This document shows positions 1-12,500 of a stretch of DNA of 64,000 nt, one piece after another (the stretch's first letter is position 1; each line of letters opens with the position of its first letter). The stretch spans positions 232,203,771 to 232,267,770 of the forward strand of contig NC_073696.1 in assembly GCF_029784165.1 (NCBI RefSeq). The letters are read 5' to 3'. The stretch comes from Wyeomyia smithii. Lineage: Eukaryota; Arthropoda; Insecta; Diptera; Culicidae. The notes beneath the pieces are model-generated. The model searched no databases, had not been told where the DNA came from, and saw only the letters and a list, made by a program, of their open reading frames with translations. Position numbers and translations under genes: made by a program.

Positions 1-453
1 GAATGACCTCCCAGGTATCTTGAAATATTGTTTCGTTCATATTTTCGCTGTCCAGTTCTACATTATCTAACTGGAAGGAGGTGAGTCTATTTGCAGACTA
101 AAAATCATCAAAGTTTTCGCAGGTTCAAACTTTTGAGGACTTAACGCTCAGAAATCACAAGCTCCGCTTATAAATCACGACAGCAAAGATGGACCTCTAA
201 ACCTAAAAATTGGAACTAACTTAATCCAATTTGTAGACAGAGCAACTAGTCTATGTTTTGTTATTCAAAACGATTTCTGCGATACTTACAATTAAAACTG
301 TATGGCCCTAATAGAGAAACTAAGCTAAAACTTTCCAGATCTTTTATCCAACCATACTTCCTATCGTGTGACTTTCTTTTGATTTTTTTACAAAAAAATT
401 GCACCGTTTGGAAGCAACAGACTTGATAAGTATAAGTAAGTACCTGCCCATTA
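1..453. other. Unassigned AT-rich sequence
   Basis: No coding region, tRNA or recognisable repeat is visible. The stretch ends at the TA dinucleotide (452-453) where the first foldback element begins. The short open frames here are not protein-like. Confidence 0.4.
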
Positions 454-1889
454 GGCTGTCCCAAAAAAAAATCAATGCTGAAAAAGTCAAGTTGCTAAAC
501 CCTAAATTGAAAGATAAGGTTAATTCTAGCATTTTTGTAGAATATTTCGACTTTCTAAAAAATTGTTTTCAGGTTGCCCAAACGTCATTTATGAAAAAAT
601 GAATTTTTCAAGCTACAAATCCAGTCTTTTGCACTTTTTTCAAATCTGTTCGATTCCTACATTGTTCCATATATTTTTTTATTTTTGTAGGGTTGTTTTT
701 GAATATTTTGCGTGGTTTAGTTCAGCATCGCATTCAATTATTTGACTCACAGAGCCCATTGAACATCACAAAAAAGTGAATTTTTCTCATATATTTTAGA
801 TAAAACCCATGAAAACACTAATAACAAAAAATTTGATCAAGAACTAAAATTTTTATTGCACAGCGGGATTCAAGACAAAAATTTACATGAAAATAGATCC
901 TCGATATCTTATCGGGGGGGCTGAGGTATTGGCGTTTTTACATGTAATGGAAAATTATGCATTTTTTCAAAATACCACTAAAGCTCAATATCTCCATTAC
1001 ACAGTGTTTTATTTTGCCGTTTGTGCGAATAATTTCCTAAATAGTGATTCAAATGTTGATTATAGCCATAGGGTATGTTCGGAGAAGTTTCAGGATATTC
1101 AAAAATGCATCTTTTAAAGAAGAAAGCTGGGTGATCAATCCACCAATGAGTGAGATAAAAAAATTACTTCTTAATCATAATAAGATAGACGTAGGTGTCT
1201 TCGACAAAGTTTTACGTTATCTTAAAACGAGAAACTCACAATTTTCGTTCTAACTTTTTTTTGAGATTTTTTCGAAATTTCAAACCTTCTACTAAGTAAT
1301 CAGCCATCCAAAAATGCATTTGTTTGCTGAACATTGTTATTTTTATCTCCCAAAGTAAAACAGTTATTTAACATATTTGTTAAAAAGTATAGTTTTCCTT
1401 CACATATAAAAATGCCAATATCTCAGCTCCCCGATAAGATATCAAGTATCTTTTTTCATGTATGTTTTCGTCATAAGTCCCACTTTGCAATGAAAATTTC
1501 CGTTCTTGATCAAAAATTTTTTTATTTGTGTTTTGAAGAGTTTTATCTAAAAATTATTAGAAAAATAATTTTTCTGTGATGTTTAATGGGCTCTGGGATT
1601 CAAAAAAAATGAATGCAATGCTGAACTGAACCATGCAAAATATTCAGAAACAACCCCACAAAAGTAAAAAAAATATATGGAAAAATTAAGGAATCGAACA
1701 AAGTTGAAAAAAGTGCAAAAGAGTGGGTTTGTAGCTAAAAAGTAATTTTTTCATAAATCAAGTATGGGCAACCTGAAAACAATTTTTTAGAAAGTCGAAA
1801 TGTTCTACAAAAATGCTATGAATGAACTTATCTTTCAATTTAGGGCTTAGCACCTCGACTTTTTCAACATCGATTTTTTTGGGACACCC
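454..1889. mobile_element. Foldback/MITE-like element with long inverted repeats, TA target
   Basis: The left arm starts GGCTGTCCCAAAAAAA and the right arm ends TTTTTTTGGGACACCC, its near-complement. The complementarity continues inward for roughly 500-600 bp per arm. For example, the segment around 480-740 is mirrored at about 1600-1860, and 'tatcttatcgggg' near 907 is mirrored by 'ccccgataagata' near 1432. TA flanks both ends (452-453 and 1890-1891), which is the Tc1/mariner-type target signature. There is no transposase frame, so this is a non-autonomous element. Its end motif GGGTGTCCC is shared with the larger foldback at 31538-33045. Superfamily assignment is inference. Confidence 0.8.
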
Positions 1890-1901
1890 TACTGCCCATT
1901 A

Positions 1902-2787
1902 GGGTGGGACAAAAAATAAATGTTAGCTCCCATGCACTTTTCGTGTTCCTTATGGGTCCCATAACAACTGTGTAACTTTTCAGATCGATCGGTGAAACGC
2001 CCGATTAGCGCCCGATTTTTAAAGTTTCCATACGATTTTATATGGGAAAAATCACTTTTTCAAAACTTGTTCTATAGAAATTCCCAGTTGGGTCCTAAAA
2101 ATATATCAATACATGATATTTATAGGAAATTTTCCTGGAAAAAATTCTTCTGAAGACCCTAAGGCGCTACGATGCTTGTAGAAACAGCTATTCACCCCAA
2201 ACTGATTGAATGTCTGACGGACGGCTCACAATTGAAATTTTCCAGCAACACTGCTACAGCCTGCTGCTATTGCAGACTTGCTTAAGTATGAGAAATAATT
2301 TCGCGTGGAATTAATTTTCAAAGTGTGATTTTTGCTCATAGTATCTTCGGGGAAGCCTCCAAGATAAATTTAAGCGATATCATTTCTCATCACATAGTTG
2401 AATTTGCAACAGCAGCATGCTGCAGCAGTATTGCTAGTAAAATTCAATGGTGAGCCGTCCGTCAGACATTCAATCAGTTTGGGGAGAATAGCTGTCTCTA
2501 CAAGCAGCATAGCGCCTTACGGTCTTCAGAAGAGTTTTTCCCAGGAAAATTTCCTACAAATATCATGTATCGATATATTTTTAGGACCCAACTGGGAATT
2601 TATAGAGAATAAGTTTTGAAAAAGTGAATTTTCTCATATAAAATCGTATGGAAACTTTAAAAATCGGGCGCAAATCGGGCGTTTCACCGATCGATCTGAA
2701 AAGTTACACAGTTGTTATAGGATCCATAAGGAACACGAAAAATTCATGGGAGCGAAAAAATAACACCATCGCTTTTTGCCCATATAA
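1902..2787. mobile_element. Second foldback element, adjacent to the first
   Basis: The left arm begins GGGTGGGACAAAAAATAA. The right arm near 2640-2787 is its imperfect complement: 'gatcgatcggtgaaacgccc' near 1984 pairs with the segment near 2675-2695, and the 'tgagccgtccgtcagacattc' region near 2451 pairs with the one near 2210-2230. The element is preceded by TA (1900-1901). The right terminus is degraded, so the end is good only to about 10 bp. No transposase is encoded. The motif CTGCCCATT lies just left of element one, between the two elements, and just right of this one. Confidence 0.7.
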
Positions 2788-3417
2788 CCGTGTCTCAGTC
2801 TACTGCCCATTCTTTTTATACTTGAAAACACTCTTTGTAAGAGATGTTTGCCTTCATCCTAAAGAATCTGATGAATCGAAGATCATTTCTTAAATATAGG
2901 AGTTAACGCAAAGAGCACTTTAGTTAGTATTGAAATAACTCACTTTTTTAAAATTAATCACAAGTTAGAAGCACTCCATATGCTACGAAGCAATTGAATA
3001 AGTTGTCAAATATTGTTCTATTTTTGTTTGAGAATAAATAAAATGAAAAATATTGCTGGGCTGTTGAATAATTTAATTGCGAGCGGCACTCTAAAAATGC
3101 ATTATCTTCATTCCGCCAGTGGAACGCTAAGGATCAACCTATCAATGTTTTGAAAAATTACTCAAAATTCTGAAAATACAGTAACGTATCTATACAAGCT
3201 TCAACATTTATTTTTGATCACTACTACTCTAAAATCAAACTTTTGATGATGAACCTCTACTGCTAACCTTATTTCATTCACCAAATAAAGCAGCGATACC
3301 AACGATGCAATGTTAACACGAGTTTTAACTTTTGCTTATCATCAGTATTTCGAGAAGTTATTGCAACATTATTTATTATCTTCCAAAAATTTTCTAAAAA
3401 TTTTAAAAGCTCCATTG
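2788..3417. other. Unassigned AT-rich sequence
   Basis: No gene or repeat could be supported here beyond a third copy of CTGCCCATT near 2802. Composition is like the surrounding AT-rich background. Confidence 0.35.
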
Positions 3418-3668
3418 GGGAGCTTTTTAGCCGTAAGGTTACAGAGTCCGCTTTGATAAGCGAGTGATTGTGGGTTTAACATGGGTTTTTTCTCAGGCTC
3501 TTCACTACATACCCTTCCTACAAGCTGAATTCTAGAGTACCCCTGCTGACTTTCATTTTAACAAAAAAAGTCACTCTTATAATAAAACTGGTCTGAGTAA
3601 CGTACAATAGTTCACTTCAGGGAATTGTAATTATGGTGCGGTCTTGGCTGGAGGAACGAGGTTTCGAT
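3418..3668 (+). repeat. S1 SINE-like repeat, 5' part with tRNA-like head
   Basis: An A-box-like motif TAGCCGTAAGG (3428-3438) is followed by GAGTCCGCTTTGATAAGCGAG and a degenerate B box (GTGGGTTTAA). This is the same head as the copy at 21030, where the B box reads GTGGGTTCGAA. Downstream lie the family's 'cttataataaaactggtctgag' segment and its 'cagggaattgt' unit. A LINE interrupts the repeat at about 3669, and it resumes at 6333. A tRNA-type pol III promoter is inferred from the boxes. No LINE partner was identified. Confidence 0.6.
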
Positions 3669-4137
3669 GCACCTAAATTCAAAAAATTCGAGCACATTTG
3701 GATAAAATCGCACATAGCAGGTGAAACACACGTATTCGCCTCTGTGTACTTTCCTCCACACAACGCTAATAAAATTACGTATTACGTAGTTTTTTAATTG
3801 CGCAGAAAAATTTTTATCTGAACTACCTCCAGAAGTGAAAGTTCACATCTATGGGGACTTCAAACAAAACACTGCTGACTTCATCTTGGACCCTGAAAAC
3901 GAAAGCATCCTACTCCCAGTCGTTGGAGATAACTTCACTTTGCACTTCATGCTTGACGAAATTGCTAAACTAGGTTTGAACCAGGTTAACCATGTAAGAA
4001 ACCGTGAAAATTGCTATTTGGACCTACTCTTAACGAATATCCATGAAGGTTTCTGTGTGACCGAATCATTTAACCCACTGCGGAAAAACGAAAAGTCTCA
4101 CACAGCAATTGAATATTCTTTATTTTTATTTTTATGA
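3669..4137 (+). pseudogene. LINE endonuclease-domain remnant
   Basis: This is the 5' part of a decayed non-LTR retrotransposon ORF2. Frame 3835-4137 contains HIYGDFK, the degenerate GDFN block of an apurinic-type endonuclease (Asn replaced by Lys), then LDLLLTN and a terminal SHTAIEYSL block in the position of the usual SDH motif. Upstream of 3835 another frame reads an endonuclease-like segment with a stop near 3795. Frameshifts separate it from the reverse transcriptase downstream, so no functional protein is made. The element appears 5'-truncated at its junction with the S1 repeat near 3668. Confidence 0.65.
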
Positions 4138-6332
4138 GAAAGTCCTTGATTTCAAACTCGCGAACTATGCAAATATTAAAAACAAATTAAACTATGTCAA
4201 TTGGCAACAATTTTTTAGAGATGAAGGAAATGTCGAATCATCTTGGCGTCTTTTACAAAATTCTGTACAACATCATCTCTCAAGAGATTCTATTGAAGAA
4301 AAAACGACGCCACGCTAACACTAAACATCCAGTCTGGTTTAACAAACAAATAAAAAATTTAAAAAACTGCAAACAAAAAGCCCACAAAATTTACAAAAAA
4401 CACAATAGCAGTGAAAATCTAGTAATTTACTTGGAAATATGTGATCAACTGAACTTTGCAATCAGTGATGCATTTGAAAAATCCAATGCAAAAACTGAAC
4501 TAGAAATTATGTCTTGTCCAAAGAACTTCTTCAATTACGTCAAAACAAAACTAAAATCAGACAATCAGTTGGTGATAACTCGGAGAAAAATTGCAATCTC
4601 TTTCCAAAATTTTTCCAGGAAATCTATACCACATTTTCCGCAGAAAATCGTGACCGCGATTATTTTGCATTGTATCCAGAATATCCATGAATCTTTGGTG
4701 TCAACCAACTTCAGGTACAGGATGTTTTGCAAGGTCTGAGAAATTTAGACCCTTCCAAAGGACCTGGACCTGACGGAATACCTCCGGCACTCATGAAAAA
4801 TCTTTCGAAGGAACTTACATCTCCTTTGTTCTGGCTGTTCAATATGTCGTTGGAAACTGGAGCCTTCCCAAATATATGGAAAAGCTTATTTTTAGTGCCT
4901 ATTTTCAAATCAGGGTGTAAATCTGACAAACGTAATTATTGTGGAATCGCTATTATCTCTTGCATTCCTAAACTCTTTGAGGCAATTGTCAATGAAAAGA
5001 TATTTGCTCAAGTCAAAAATCGAATAACTGACAAACAACGCGGCTTCTTCAAAGGCCGCTCTACATCCACAAATTTACTTGAAATCGTAGATTACTCATT
5101 GAATGCAATGGATAATGGGAACCATGTGGAAGCTATCTATACAGACTTTAGCAAAGCATTTGATCGTATTGACATACCAATGCTATTTTTTAAACTGCAA
5201 AAAATTGAAATTAAGTCTGGTCTCCTGAAGTGGCTTGAATCCTATTTAACAAACAGGCAACAAACAATAAAATTTAATGGAAAAAAGTTAAATCCCATTC
5301 AAGTTACTTCAGGTGTTCCCCAAGGTTCCCACTTAGGACCACTTCTTTTTATTTTGTACGTAAACGAAATTTCCTTCATCCTCAAAAATATTAAAGTTCT
5401 AATATATGCCGACGACATGAAGCTGTTTTTGGAAATAAATAATCAAGAAGACATCAATGTATTTCAGAATGAAATCCACACATTTTACATCTGGTGTTAG
5501 AGAAGCCTACTTGAATTAAATGTGAAAAAATTAAATGTAATATCCTTTAGCAGAAAATTAACAACGCCTAAAATTGTAATTGCATTAGGGGATCAGAATG
5601 TTAAGAAATGTGACAAAGTTAGAGATTTAGAAATAATCTTAGATTCTAAACTTAATTCCATCGACCACTATAACACTATCATACACAAGGCAAACAACAT
5701 GTTAGGGTTTATCGAACGCTTCTGCTACAATTTTCAAGACCCGTACACTATCAAAACTTTGTATATTGCCTATGTGAGTTCAATACTGGAATACTGTAGC
5801 ATTGTGTGGTCTCCTCGTCCTGGCGTACATGGAGATAGAATAGAATCAGTACAAAAGCAATTTCTACTATATGCTCTTCGTAAGCTAGGTTGGACCGCAC
5901 ATCGTCTTCCGTCATATGAAGCACGCTGCTTGTTGATTGACATTCAAACATTAAAAGAACGGCGAGAGTACGCGATGGCTTCATTTGTAAACGATATTGT
6001 TTCACAGAACGTTGACTCAGCAGTACTACTTTCTAAATTGAACTTTTACGCACCTATTCGACAACTTCGACACCGTAGTTTATTTGCTCTTAACCATCAT
6101 CGTACGGAATACGCAAAAAATGGACCTATAAAGAGTATGATGAAGTCTTATAATCAACACTGCGAAGCCATTGACTTTACGATGTCCCGGTAGAAACTGA
6201 AACAGTATTTCAAGTCCTTGAGGCTGAGGACACAAAGTTATTTTGTTTTTTGTTCGTGTATAGTTTAGAAATTAATGTAACCAGTCTACATATATGATTG
6301 ACGAAATAAATAAATAAATAAATAAATAAATA
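4138..6332 (+). pseudogene. LINE reverse transcriptase remnant (CR1/Jockey-like group)
   Basis: The same LINE continues in other frames: a linker at about 4140-4600, then reverse transcriptase in one frame at 4727-6193. That frame is broken by a TAG at 5498-5500. Visible blocks are KGPGPDGIPP (finger), KQRGFFKGRST, YTDFSKAFDRID (first catalytic Asp), GVPQGSHLGPLLF, and YADD at 5405-5416 with both catalytic Asp retained. After the stop comes a C-terminal region with YVSSILEYCSIVW and several conserved aromatic positions. The element ends in an (AAAT)n tail at about 6303-6332, the short-microsatellite 3' end known from CR1-type LINEs. At least two frameshifts and one stop make it dead. The clade is uncertain. 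Confidence 0.8.
6303..6332 (+). repeat. (AAAT)n tail of the LINE
   Basis: Seven tandem AAAT units close the LINE and abut the resumed S1 repeat ('gacaaaataagtcc'). This marks the 3' boundary of the insertion. Confidence 0.75.
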
Positions 6333-6760
6333 AGACAAAATAAGTCCTTCTTACAATGAAACTGATCTCAGGAATATATATCCTCTACAGGGAACTTAAA
6401 TTGGCGATATTGGCACGGGGAACGAGGTTTCGATAAGACTCCTTCCTCTTGACATAATAAGTCGATCTTAGAATTAACCCGGCCAGAGAGAAACGTTAGG
6501 TGTAATCTCAATCCAGGGAATTCTAATTTGGCGATATTGATAGGATTCAAAGAGGCTCGGTATAGTAGAGCAGTAAGCTTGATACGAAAGGGTGAACTCT
6601 CACACACAAGCACGGATATAAATGAAAAGCGTATCATTTACTCCAATAGTGATACTGCCAATTATATGAAGTGCGGAGTAAAGAAAACACCTGGGCAATA
6701 TCACAATAGATCAAATGTCTGTGGTCGCAGTGATGAGTCAACACAGAGGAAAAAAGCTCC
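6333..6760 (+). repeat. S1 SINE-like repeat, internal units and 3' tail
   Basis: This resumes the repeat interrupted at 3668. Two internal units each carry a 'cagggaa' core (near 6396 and 6514) and 'ggcgatattgg'. The conserved ~220-bp tail follows, ending CGCAGTGATGAGTC...CACAGAGGAAAAAA. The same tail, also ending in A, occurs at 15345 (minus), 21440 and 22462 (minus). The A-rich end and tRNA-like head together suggest retroposition. Confidence 0.7.
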
Positions 6761-9200
6761 ATTCTTAGTTCGTTAATATTCCTTGATTTTTTAACTATAA
6801 ATTTTTACTGAATGATAGAGAATGTCCTCATCGATGGCATCAAAAATATATGGTTTTTCCCAATTGCTTTTGAGGTGAAAAAAAAACGACACTGGAGAAT
6901 AATCGTTTGCATTTTTATAAACGTTGGCTTGGACATGGGAGACAGTTTAATCCAACAAAACAAAATGACGTACTTATTAACAAATTCGCTCAGTGACTTG
7001 TGCTCTATTGGTGTGTATAATCACAAAAAAAAATCTTAAGCTATTTATACAAAACTCCACTCGATCTAATAATTAAAATTCGCAACTATGCCACTACAGC
7101 TAATGAAAGATAAAAGTTTTTTTTGCGTTTTTAACGCTTTTATTGCAATAATAGGTACCAACAAAAAATAAAGTACTGTTTTCTGTAACTTATTTTATAT
7201 ATATGCGGAAAGCTCTTCCGAATACGAAAATGTCTCACATGTCCACATCTATCTTTCAATAAATGCATTTTTTTTTCTTCACATCGAAAAAATATTACGA
7301 AAAACCACCTGTATTAACATCACTGATGTGGATTGCAGGTTGTTGTTTTCTAATTGCTGATGCTCTTTCCTATAACCAAGAATATTAAGCGAATTTTCTC
7401 AGTATCTTTATTATGCATAAGTTTTCTCATGCATAAGAAGAACAACCAATCAAATAGATCGTTTTGCCATTAAAAATATTTTCAATCGTCATTGCCATTT
7501 TAACACGAACCATTTTTTAAATTTCCTCGTGATTAAAAAGGTACCAAACGCTCGCCCTTTAGCCTATAGTAGCTATAGTAACATCTGTGCGAAGTTTGAA
7601 TCACATTGAAAATGACAATTAAAGAAAACTAAAAATTGCCACATTTTGCTGGGAATTTTCCTCAAATGAATCGAAAGGAGTGTCTGGTACCAATGCAATC
7701 GCAACAAAACCGGCCGTTTTATTAATTTTTTGTCACTTCAGTTGAGACATTACTCGAATTATCAAACTCATTGGCAGAATTCAAGAACTTTTGTCGAAAA
7801 AGTACCACTTTCGCTGGTAAATGGCTATAAGCATTGCAGCAGGAACCGATCGAACTCTAAGATTTTTTCTTGAGAAACTCTTTATTCACATCATTATTAA
7901 TATTGTAACGATGACGCAAAATTTTTTTTAACTAGTTTGTCGTGTCAGAAGGTTGAACTTTGATGAGTATCAGTAAGTTACAATATATCTTCTTGATAAG
8001 CTTTATGGATCAGCACTCGAATCGTTACGTGATTTCGCATAAGGTGACTGCAGTTTTGCAAGGTTGACTGTAAGGAACTCACTTTGGGAGACACTATATG
8101 GCATTTCACCGTAAATTAGGCTATGATCAGCTTGTGGCATTTACCATTTGTGATTGGGAAAAATTGGGAAATCGAAGTAAGGATTTTAAATACTAAATAT
8201 GTTTTAATCATTTTTAGGGTCAAAGTCAAACATTAATTGCATTTCTATATTTTAAAGAGGTTTTTTTCTCTTATAACTCAGCACAATAATCATTTTGGAG
8301 GTTTTCGACAAGTTGATGTAAAATACTCTTTTTTGGTTAGGTAATTTACCGGATTGAAAGATTGCGGTGACAATGAATCCTTTTCATGTCATGAATAATA
8401 CTAATCATGTTAATAGTTCTTGAATCTAATGATACGAAACTTTATAGTCGCAAAAGCAAAGAATATCTTTTCCTCACGAAAAAAAACTCAGTCGAAGTGC
8501 AGCGAATTAAGGAAGGCGATTCAACCACAAATCAAGCAATTCTTACTAAGTAAAGTACGATAAAAGCACTCAGGTTTCATTTATCGTGTAGAAAAACTGC
8601 CTTTCTTTTACCTTCGTTTCAAGCATGTTGTAATTTTACCAAAACAAAAAAAAATTGCTCGAAGCTTATAGTTATTACCTTAAAGCTTCCAATATGTTCT
8701 CATACAGGAAGACTTGATATAAAATGGACAAAAAATAAACAACTCTCTTGATCAGTCTGTTCCGAAAATCAAGCACTGAATAGCTTAAATTTATTTGCAA
8801 CGGTTTTTTGGCGAGGCAAGACTAGACTGAGCCAAGTAAGAATGACTGTTTTTGCATATTCAATAGTTCGAAAGACGCCGAAAATGTCACCTTCGTGGCA
8901 GCAAAATATGCCGTAGACTGCTTATCAACTAAGTCTAAAAGAGCCTCAACGTAAGAAAACACCAATTTTATAAACCATAGGAGATAATCCAAAAGGATGA
9001 AGTATTTGCACATAAAAAACCACAAATGAAGTTAAAGTTTTATGTTATCGCGACCATACGTCATGCTTTACGACGAGCCAGAGGAACGCTTAAATTTGCA
9101 TTCCAACCCGCCGATATGGGATAAGCTATCGCAGCTTGCAAGCAAACCCCCTGTGTGAGTGAAATAAAAGTTAGAAAAAAAACTCACCCAGAAAAAAAAA
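6761..9200. other. Unassigned AT-rich region
   Basis: About 2.4 kb without supported genes. The open frames are short and low-complexity, with no family motifs on either strand. It may be unique intergenic or intronic sequence or very old repeats. Confidence 0.35.
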
Positions 9201-11520
9201 CGACGACACGACGAAAGTTCCAACACTGTGTCTGCTTGTTTGCTAAGCTGGAGCACCAAATTCCAAAGCTGAATCAGTTTTGCTCTTCTTTGGTGAAATG
9301 TCAAAAGTAAATCCGTCGCTGTGTGCACCGCGCAGCGCTGTTTTCTCGCTATATTCTTTGTCGTTTTCACTCTTACTAATCCATCCGCGTTATGCTTTCA
9401 CAATTCTTGCTTCACTCACTTGTCAAATGCCACTATATTACCTCAAATATTTCATCTCTCGGCGGGCTAAAACTGTAAATAGGTTGCTTTTATTTTCGCT
9501 AGCTTGTTTCCTTTTTTTACCTAGCCTTGTGCAAAAAAAAATATAAAAACTCACATCACCAAACCGAAGCGTTAAGCGATCTTTTCCTCTACACTATCGC
9601 GCGCTTCTCGTGGTCAATCACTGCCGCAGCATCATCATCATCATCATCATCATTATTATCATCAACATCATCACCACGACCAGCCAGCAGATGGATAATC
9701 ACACGAATTTTGTCTCACTTGTTTCCGTTTTCACCTCTTCAAATCCGGCTAACCAGAGAGACGCGGGTGCATAGAAGCAAAAAAAAAAAATCATGCACAA
9801 CAACAACCGAGCTATAAAGGAAAACTCACACCATCACAATCTAACACCCGCTAGTAGGGTTGCAATTCTGTCGCCAGTCGGAATTTTTCACCCACTTCTA
9901 GCGCTCTCTCCGGCAACTGCTGCGGCGGCCGACTGCAGTTTCGGTTGCGATTCTCCGACCGAGGGGTTTTCCCGATGGCATCTCTTCACCATCCGGTGGT
10001 GGCGGCTGCGGCCATCGGCGTTATCTTGCATCAAACTTTTCACCGACCGTCGTCTTTCCCCGTTTCGTTCCCCCCTGGGTTGCGGACTGAATGTATGTAT
10101 GTTTACTCTACACTTTACCGACTAGGGGCGCTGCTGCAACTGTTAGTAACTTGTGCCTAGACTTTTTTTTGCTGATGTTGTTGTTGTTTTTTTTTTTGCG
10201 CAGCTTGGGCTTCTTTCGTCTAACGGAGGCCCACACACTACCCCGTGCAAGAAATTTACATATGATTTTCCACTCGACAGAGTAAAATTAATTAATGATC
10301 TACGTTTTTTTTCGACGCCGTGTTTCACGTTGCGCCTCTTTCACTAAACTGTTTTGCTTCGGTGCAATTGACTGATCCTTTGGGGTTTGGGTTTTTTTTC
10401 GTACGATCACAATCACCACCGCAACGGAGTGCTTTTTTACAGCCTTATTTTCACCGAGTATTATCACTGCTAGTGCAATCTTTCAATTTTTTTGTGGTCT
10501 AAGAATTGCACTGAAATGTTTGAAACAACACAATTCCTCATCAGGTGGTGAATTTTTTACTTGTCTGCTGGAAGCCACAGTTTGGCTTGTTAAAAGAAAG
10601 CACCAGTCACTTGAACACCGGCTAGAATAGTGGAAATTTCCACAACCGGCAGGTTCGTCACTTATTCACTCGCTCAGCTTTTTCGTTGAAATTCCGGTAG
10701 AAATCGAAGGTCCCTATTGCGCAAGCCGGCGGCAAATCACACTACTTTTGTCACAATCACGATCACATCGAATGAGAGCGAAACCCGACGGTGATCGAAA
10801 GTGCGCTGCTCCGGACCCTACGGTGTACGGTCGGACAGGACCCGATTGGTGTATATTCTTTCTCCCCCGTGGCCGGGACGGGTGCGGACAGCACAACAAC
10901 GAGCAGCAGTACAGCGGTGTCGCGCTGAAAAAACGTTATGTTGATGTCGTACCTCTAGACCGACTGACCGAGTAATACAGTATTCGGTAGAGTCGAACCC
11001 GAAGATCGACGACGGTAACGGAGACGAAGACGACGACGACGACGACGATGATGACGACGAGGACGTTCGTTGGTCCCGCATCGTGAGCAGCGGACCCAGA
11101 CATTAGCAGCAGCAGCAGCAGCAACAGCCACAGTGCAGAAAAAGAACTCACTCTCAACACCTGAGCGGAGCCGTTAATCAACTGGGGTCTCGCGAGTGGT
11201 CGCTTACTCCAAGCAGCGTACGTGAGAGTGAGAACCGTTTGAAAGATTTCAACCGCGAACAAGAGACGAACCTTTGGCTGCTCAAGTGAATTGGATTCCG
11301 GAAGAATAATTTTGCATGGGTGAAATGTTTCACCGTGAACCATTAGTAGCGATGAAAAAGCCAATCGATTGAGAAATGACCAACATTTGATTCGTAATAT
11401 AGCTCCTACGCTTTTTGTTTCGAGACTGCACGGTTTTGCTGATGTCTCACTGAATTGTCGGTACATTGCATCGAGTATTGGCTGGCAACGGGTCGAGTTC
11501 AGATAGTATGTTTAATAAAC
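9201..11520. other. GC-richer host-like non-coding island with microsatellites
   Basis: Composition shifts from AT-rich to balanced. The island contains (ATC)n at about 9629-9678, (GAC/GAT)n at about 11023-11063 and (AGC)n at 11105-11124. Such trinucleotide runs and CG-rich phrases are typical of insect 5' UTRs and regulatory DNA. On the minus strand, TCAGTCGGTC near 10960-10971 resembles an arthropod initiator. The 100-180-residue open frames are driven by the trinucleotide runs and do not look like proteins. This could be the 5' end or an intron of a host gene whose coding exons lie outside the window. Confidence 0.4.
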
Positions 11521-11909
11521 GGTGCCTTGATGAATCGATTCAATTTTATTGGTTGTTTCTTCTGTCGCATTCTTATTAAAGCTTCTCACATTTATTGTAA
11601 AAAAGTTGTCTAGAAGGGGTAAAAAACCTAATGCCAGTATATAAAACTTAGTGGTACTTTACACCACTGCATGTATCGCATGTCTGCCGCAACTGTTTTT
11701 ATGCCTAGAAAGTCGAGTTTTCCAAAGTTTTGCTTGAGCTTAATTAATTTATGGTTCCTGCTATTTCTTTCAAAGTTTAAGTTTCGTATCGCAGTTTTTT
11801 AGCCAGCAATTTTCAATCGGGGCTGCAATGTTTACCACAACCCTTACCTGTAAAAAATCAGTAAAATTTTAAAGCCAACTAATGAAATATTAGTCTATCA
11901 TTAGTATGC

Positions 11910-12200
11910 TACCAAATAGATAGTCAAACACTGAATAGAGTTGAATACGTAAAGGAACTTGGTGTGACACTCGATCCTAAGCTGACTTTTGATCGTCATC
12001 GCGCGATAGCTATTTCGAAAGCTATCCATCAGCTAGAATTCATATCAAAAATAGAACGCGACTTTAAAGACCCGCATTGCCTACAATCACTGTATTGTAT
12101 TCCGTGTGCTGTGCAGCGAAGATTCATACATATGGCTCTTCGGAATCTGCCTTGGCGGCAACCTGACAATCTGCCCGTTGCTGCTTGCTCAACCTAGATA
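11910..12200 (+). pseudogene. LINE reverse transcriptase C-terminal fragment
   Basis: The translation carries VEYVKELGVTLDPKLTFDRH, the block after the reverse transcriptase thumb, then AISKAIHQLEFISK and a later VQRRFIHMALRNLPWR segment. These correspond to the C-terminal region of Jockey/CR1-type ORF2. An internal deletion has removed the piece between 'LQSLYC' and 'AVQRRF'. There is no start codon, no catalytic centre and no upstream domains, so this is an isolated fragment. Confidence 0.6.
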
Positions 12201-12204
12201 GGTT

Positions 12205-12500
12205 TCCTTTTTTTGAATGGTACATTCCAATCCACACCTTCGATTTCTTCCGTACAGTTACCGACCAGTGTCACGTCATTCTTGGTCATATCGATGATAA
12301 ACAAGCACTTCCGCATGGACCGCAGATTAATTTAATACTTTACGAGATGATCACTACATCCTGAGTCTAGGAAGAACTGGATCTTACCGGCTTCGAAAGT
12401 CGTATTTTCTTCCGGTTTTTTTTTTTCGAAAGACAGTTCTTCTACGTGTGCCCGACCTTTCTACAGCGCTGTTACCACACGCAATCAATGCAATGCACAG
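12205..12500 (-). pseudogene. Ty1/copia gag-protease junction fragment
   Basis: On the minus strand, a remnant that may be a zinc knuckle (GRAHVEEL) is followed by KIQFFLDSGCSDHLVK. This is the aspartic-protease DSG motif in the DSGCSDH form seen in copia retrotransposons. A stop follows, then CLFIIDMTKNDVTLVGN. There are no LTRs nearby. Further copia pieces on the same strand lie at 34 kb and 38.8 kb; whether they come from one insertion cannot be told. Confidence 0.55.

Noticed and set aside
1044..1579. Short open frames inside the first foldback element
   Set aside because: They lie in AT-rich arms and loop of the element, without protein motifs.
10936..11466. Minus-strand frame of 176 codons with Leu and Val runs resembling membrane segments
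   Set aside because: The Leu and Val runs are translations of the (AGC)n and (GAC)n microsatellites. There is no other protein signal.
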